DNA from: Saprolegnia diclina VS20
Lineage: Eukaryota > Oomycota > Saprolegniomycetes > Saprolegniales > Saprolegniaceae
Assembly (NCBI RefSeq): GCF_000281045.1
Contig: NW_008246082.1
Location: 163,831 to 227,830, forward strand
DNA: 64,000 nucleotides
Direction of reading: 5' to 3'
Shown here: positions 60,001 to 64,000 of the stretch, in pieces
Numbering within the stretch: the stretch's first letter is position 1
How the letters are laid out: every line of letters starts with the position of its first letter
Made by a program: the position numbers and the translations under genes
The notes under the pieces: generated by a model
The model's input: only the letters and a program-made list of their open reading frames with translations
Databases searched by the model: none
What the model was told of the DNA's origin: nothing

Positions 60001-62065
60001 GGTGCTGTGTCTGGAAGACGTTTTGGCCGAGCACGTGTCGGGAAACCCCAAGCTGCAACGCTACATGGCCGAGCTGGAGGCCAAGATTGGCTGGGCCGCT
60101 GTCAAGAAGAGCGTCAAGGAGCTGCTCGCGCTCTGCGCCAAGAACCAAGAGCGCACGCTCACGGGCAAGGCGCCGCTGCCCGTGCGCCTCCACCGCCTCT
60201 TCCTCGGCAACCCCGGCACGGGCAAGACGACGTGCGCGGCGCTCTACGGACGCATACTCAAGGAGCTGCGCCTCCTCTCGGGCGGCGACGTTCTGCTCAA
60301 GACGGCGAGTGATCTCATGGGCGACCACGTCGGCGACGCGCAAAAGCGGACACTTGCAACGCTCGAGCAAGCCAAAGGCAAGGTGCTCGTCATCGACGAG
60401 GCTTATGTGCTCAACGAGGGGAGCTACGGCAAGGAGGTCCTCAACGTCCTCGTCGAGAAGGTGCAGAGCACAGGCCGCGAAGACATTGCCGTGCTCCTCC
60501 TTGGGTACGAGGCGCAAATGCTGACCATGCTCCGGGAGCAAAACCCGGGGTTGGCCCGCCGATTCCCGCGTGAAGCCGCCTTTGTTTTCGAAGACTACTC
60601 AGCCTTGGAGCTGCTCCAGCTCCTCGAGTACACGTGCAAGCAAGAAGACGTCACGTGTTCGTCCATGGCGATGGAGGCCGCGCTCAACGTGCTCGAGAAG
60701 CAGAAGACGTTAGCCAACTTTGGCAACGCCGGCGCCGTCAATACACTGGTGCACCGCGCAATGGCCAAGGCATCGCTGCGCCCTGGCACCTGCATCGTTC
60801 TCGGACCCGACGATTTCACCGAGGTAAAAAAAGCAGTCTCAACCGACCCATTTGCAGCCCTCGACGGTCTCTTTGGCATGACAACCGTCAAGAAGGCGCT
60901 ATTGAGTTTGCGCAACGCGATGCTCGTGGCACGCGCCGACGGCGATGCGCTGCCAACCCTTGGCCACTTTGTCTTTCGAGGGTCCCCTGGCACGGGCAAA
61001 ACCACGGTCGCGCGGGCGCTGGCGACCATCTTGTTCCAGCTGGACTTGCTCACAGTGGAGAGTGTCGTGGAAACGACGGGACTCGAACTCATGGGCAACT
61101 TTGTCGGCCAGACCAAGACCGTCGTCCAGGAAAAACTCTCGGCGGCCAACGGCGGCATCCTTTTCATCGACGAAGCGTACGCGCTCGCGGATGGTCCGTA
61201 TGGTCGGGACGCCGTCGCGACACTTGTCGCGGCCATGACCGATCCAACGTACAAGAGCCTCGTGATGGTTGTCGCCGGGTATCCGCGCGAGATGGACGCC
61301 ATGCTCAACACAAATGGAGGGCTCAAATCCCGCTTCACTCGCTTCTTTGACTTTCCCGACTGGTCGCCGGAAGACTGCGTCGTATTTGTCAAGACGACGA
61401 TGGACAAAAGCAACTTTGTAGCGGACGAGAGCGTCCACGAGGCGCTCGCCACCTACTTTGGCGTGCTGCGCCAGCTCCCAGGCTGGGGCAACGGCCGCGA
61501 CGTCCAGAGCGTCTGGAAAGCCGTCCTCGGGGCCCGCGCCGACCGCATCGCAGGGCTCCCGGCGCAGCTGCCAAAGATCATCCTCGAGGCCGACGTGGAC
61601 ATTGCGTGCGATGAGATCGTGCGCGCCCGATCCGCCCCCGTCACACCGCTGGCCGCAAAGGTGACGAGCATGTTTGTCGAGGAGGTGGCTACGGCCGTGG
61701 CCCCTGCTGTGGCGTCGCGCGCCCCCGAGCGCACGAAGAAAGGCAACGTCGAGGCCAGTCACACTCGTGAGAAGGCCGCGATGAAGACGTGCCAGCGCGA
61801 TGCCGGCGTCTCGGACGCGGACTGGGCCGAGCTTGAGGCGGCCAAGGAGGCCCACGAAGCCCATCTGGCACAGTGGCATCGCGAGCTCGACGCTCAAGCG
61901 CTGGCCAAGAAGCTCCAGGAAGAAGCCGAACTTCGAGAGCGCATTCGCAGTCTCTGCAAGTGCCCGATGGGATACGAGTGGATCCAGCTCTCAGGAGGCT
62001 GGCGCTGCAGCGGTGGCAGTCACTTTGTCACGGACGCAGAACTCAACGCCAAGTTCACCGCATAA
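57005..62065 (+). CDS. ankyrin-repeat protein with three CbxX/SpoVK-type AAA+ domains
   Basis: Twelve exons (57005-57028, 57055-57153, 57197-57292, 57345-57485, 57528-57629, 57675-57773, 57831-57929, 57993-58091, 58134-58232, 58296-58394, 58451-58549, 58613-62065) give 1,503 codons in frame. The first 350 or so residues are ankyrin repeats (for example GDTALHVASRTGRANAVQLL); most exons encode one repeat. The last, 3.45-kb exon holds three CbxX-type ATPase modules with Walker A GNAGTGKTTVA (about residue 622), GNPGTGKTTCA (about 884) and GSPGTGKTTVA (about 1142), each followed by IDEAY Walker B. A charged helix precedes a C-terminal cysteine module (about 1467 on) CKCPMGYEWIQLSGGWRCSG with GGSHFV. 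Probably an oligomeric remodelling ATPase with ankyrin-directed targeting; substrate unknown. Confidence 0.92.
57675..58612 (+). repeat. tandemly duplicated ankyrin exon-intron units
   Basis: Seven phase-0 exons in this stretch and its borders are alike. From 57675 each is exactly 99 nt (33 residues). Alternating exons begin DG-TALH or IGNTALHEAS, and the introns that follow them also alternate (42 or 56 nt ending CCCAG; 63 nt ending TTAG or CTAG). The intron sequences are alike too (starting GTACGACCCGAAAACG). Units 57993-58295 and 58296-58612 are thus a duplicated two-exon block of about 303-317 bp. Confidence 0.88.
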
Positions 62066-62393
62066 GCCGTACATTGTTGAAGTCCACCGCAAGTCGGACT
62101 TTAGTCTAGTCAGAGCTCAGCTAGCGTAGGTTACATACAACAAGGTAATGTATTTCAAGTGCGAGGGATTTGGATGGAGCAGGACGCAGTTAACGGCAGT
62201 CTCCCCTAGGATTCCCAGCCTTTCTCAAGGTACCGAGGCTCATCGAAGTTCTATTGGCAAGCGCATCGCCTGGAGCTCAATCGAACCAAGTCAATACATG
62301 ATGATCAGCCCTCCATCAGGCGCACGAGTCTCTCATTTGAATTCGCGACAATGCGGCAGTCGAGTCAATCACGTTGTGGCAACAGAAGCACCG

Positions 62394-62789
62394 TTAACGA
62401 GGCAAACGCTCGAGCTGTGTTTCAATGTCTTCGAGGTCGTGGGCGTACGAGCACGAAATTCTGGTGCACTTGCGCCTGTTGTGGTTTCGCGCAAGCTCGG
62501 GCTGGCTGTTGGCAATGACGTACTCGCGCAGCGGAAGCAACTTGGTCACGCGCGGCAAGGCCCAACCAGGAAAGATCGTCTCAAATTCTCGGTACGATCG
62601 GTAGGATCCATCACCATTCGGAATCGCGATGAAGTTTGTTCTCGACCACGCCAGTTGCGCAACTCGATGCACAAAGCTCCTTCCGGGACACATCGTTCGT
62701 CGACAAGTTTCTCGCAGATCGATCGACGCCTCGCGCAAGGCCAATCCACCGCTCGCCACGCAAGTGCCAAAGCGTTTGCATGCCGTCAT
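62394..62789 (-). pseudogene. gene fragment, minus strand
   Basis: An open frame encodes a protein-like segment (AWSRTNFIAIPNGDGSYRSY, EFETIFPGWALPRVTKLLPL, CTRISCSYAHDLEDIETQL) that ends at 62394. Its upstream part overlaps an arm of the inverted exon duplication, and no continuous gene model can be built to 63032. Most likely the remnant of a rearranged gene, but a short expressed gene is not excluded. Confidence 0.4.
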
Positions 62790-62950
62790 CTACGACAGTG
62801 GGATCTTTACCCCCGACGAACGTCGACTCTTGACCAGCGAGTCCGGGGTAAAGATATGGTTGCTATGGATGACGGCATGCCAAAGCTTCAACATTTGCAT
62901 GGCGAGCGGCGGCTTGGCCTTGCGCGCCTTGTCCAAAATCTCGTCAAAAG
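62711..62950. repeat. inverted duplication of an exon-like segment
   Basis: Arm 62711-62818 on the plus strand and arm about 62842-62950 on the minus strand encode related peptides: SRKANPPLATQVPKRLHAVI versus ARKAKPPLAMQMLKLWHAVI, both continuing to IFTPD. The arms lie head to head around about 62830 with a spacer near 24 bases, so a transcript could fold into a long imperfect hairpin. The minus frame 62790-63032 begins MVQPAPSPEHGALPVAIVRS. Confidence 0.75.
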
Positions 62951-63092
62951 AAAAGCCGCCATTTTCTTCTGTGGACCGCACGATGGCCACTGGCAAGGCG
63001 CCATGCTCGGGCGAGGGAGCCGGTTGTACCACCGGCTACATGTTGGCAACGCCTAGCGGCGACGCGACTACTGGCGATACCGGTACGACTAG

Positions 63093-63235
63093 ACAGGATG
63101 TTGGATGTTGTGAAAGTGGATGTTGTGAAAGTAGATGTTGAGAAAGTAGACAGGATGTTGGATGTTGTGAAAGTGGATGTTGTGAAAGTGGATGTTGTGA
63201 AAGTAGAGAACAGGATGTTGGATGTTGCGAAAGTA
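63093..63235. repeat. minisatellite, 15-bp unit, block 1
   Basis: Imperfect tandem copies of GATGTTGTGAAAGTG and variants (GATGTTGAGAAAGTA, AGACAGGATGTTG). On the minus strand it would encode threonine/serine-rich TTSTF repeats, but no start or gene context supports translation. Confidence 0.85.
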
Positions 63236-63310
63236 CTTGATCTACATGTAGTCGAGTACCTACTAGTAGGCTCCCAGAACCTGAGCTGTGCGAGTGGGTT
63301 TGTCATTTAA

Positions 63311-63490
63311 GTAGAGAGGATTTAGACAGGATGTTGAGAAAGTAGACGGGATGTTGGAATTTGTGAAGGTGGATGTTGTGAAAGTGGATGTTGTGAAAGT
63401 GGATGTTATGAAAGTAGATGTTGAGAAAGTAGAGAGGATCTAGACAGGATGCTGAGAAAGTAGACAGGATGTTGGATGTTGTGAAAGTAG
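63311..63490. repeat. minisatellite, 15-bp unit, block 2
   Basis: The same unit family as block 1 reappears after about 75 bases of unrelated sequence, with GGATGTTGTGAAAGT units and AGACAGGATG interruptions. Confidence 0.85.
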
Positions 63491-63752
63491 CGCAGAGGCG
63501 TCGATGTCAACCTGACGTCAAATCAAGTCGAGCGGACGACGTGCCTTGAAATCCTTGGCCATCGTTCCGTGTGCGCTTGTGGACTGTATACCACTTCACG
63601 CGCCCTGGATCAAGAGCGCGGGGTCGAAGGGATGCCATACAAAGCAATCAAACGTCCAGCTTCCGAGGTGAGATCTGTGGTAGGTGAGTAGGTAAGAAGC
63701 AATGTACTACTAACAGCAACATCATAATGGATGTAAATACGTTTCTTGCTTA

Positions 63753-64000
63753 TCAAATCAACACCTCGACGCCGCAGTCGTAGCAGAACTGGACGAGCGT
63801 TAGCTGGTCGTGGTCCATGGCCCACGCAGCAAGCGCGCGCAAAAACTACGCACCGCATCAGGATCATCATCCTTCCCTACAACGTACTGTGGTCTGGTGC
63901 GCAGGGTGCAACCCGACAGCGAGTACGAGGCGCAAGGCTTCGAGCACAAAGCCGTTGAGCACCAGCACCGAGAGCGCCGCCAGTGGACCACCATCGTTGA
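63753..64000 (-). CDS. partial gene at right edge, C-terminal part only
   Basis: The minus strand from the window edge reads LAALSVLVLNGFVLEALRLV, then HPAHQTT. A 43-nt intron (GTACGTTGTAGG...GCGTAG, about 63849-63891) follows, and then FLRALAAWAMDHDQLTLVQF and CYDCGVEVLI before a TGA at 63753-63755. The short paired helices with a V-CYDCGVEVL ending resemble degenerate ankyrin-type repeats, but too little is present to name a family. The 5' end lies outside the window. Confidence 0.6.

Overview
This is eukaryotic nuclear DNA, GC-rich in its genes, most likely from an oomycete (stramenopile), possibly of the Saprolegnia/Achlya/Aphanomyces group. The lineage is an inference. It rests on a chitin synthase beside classic eukaryotic housekeeping genes, very compact gene spacing, and many short introns (mostly 40-60 nt, GTACG...TAG style) that interrupt most genes every 100-400 nt. 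No bacterial operons, IS elements or CRISPR arrays were seen. Exon joins were worked out by hand from reading frame, GT/AG borders and family similarity. Outer gene limits are usually firmer than individual splice sites.

Left part (1-10.9 kb): a partial BED-type zinc-finger gene; a tandem segmental duplication in which the first copy (about 1058-2440) is decayed and carries an internal inversion while the second copy (2437-6069) keeps two open genes of unknown function; a TPR-SGNH hydrolase fusion; twin 45-residue single-membrane-span proteins; and a small helical protein.

Middle (10.9-31 kb): the E4 ubiquitin-chain factor UFD2, a chitin synthase, a cdc2-type kinase, proteasome lid subunit RPN6, a small membrane protein, a large coiled-coil protein, proteasome activator PA28/REG, a cobalamin-binding-like protein, a tRNA-Val(TAC), a likely mitochondrial protein and a protein ending in a TFIIS N-terminal-type domain. 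Three genes of ubiquitin-proteasome protein turnover thus lie within about 16 kb.

Right-middle (31-47.7 kb): tubulin-folding cofactor D (many introns), coproporphyrinogen III oxidase (no intron), molybdenum cofactor sulfurase, a U-box-like protein, an OS-9-type ER lectin ending in KDEL, and an unknown multi-exon gene.

Right end (47.9-64 kb): an uninterrupted 4.4-kb gene fusing a DEDDy 3'-5' exonuclease, LOTUS-like segments and a MOV10/SDE3-type RNA helicase; a CGI-58-like alpha/beta hydrolase; a small unknown gene; a giant ankyrin-triple CbxX AAA+ protein whose ankyrin exons each encode one 33-residue repeat; then a decayed region with an inverted exon duplication and 15-bp minisatellites; and a partial gene at the edge. 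The exonuclease-helicase fusion and the ankyrin-AAA+ gene are the best candidates for undescribed biology.
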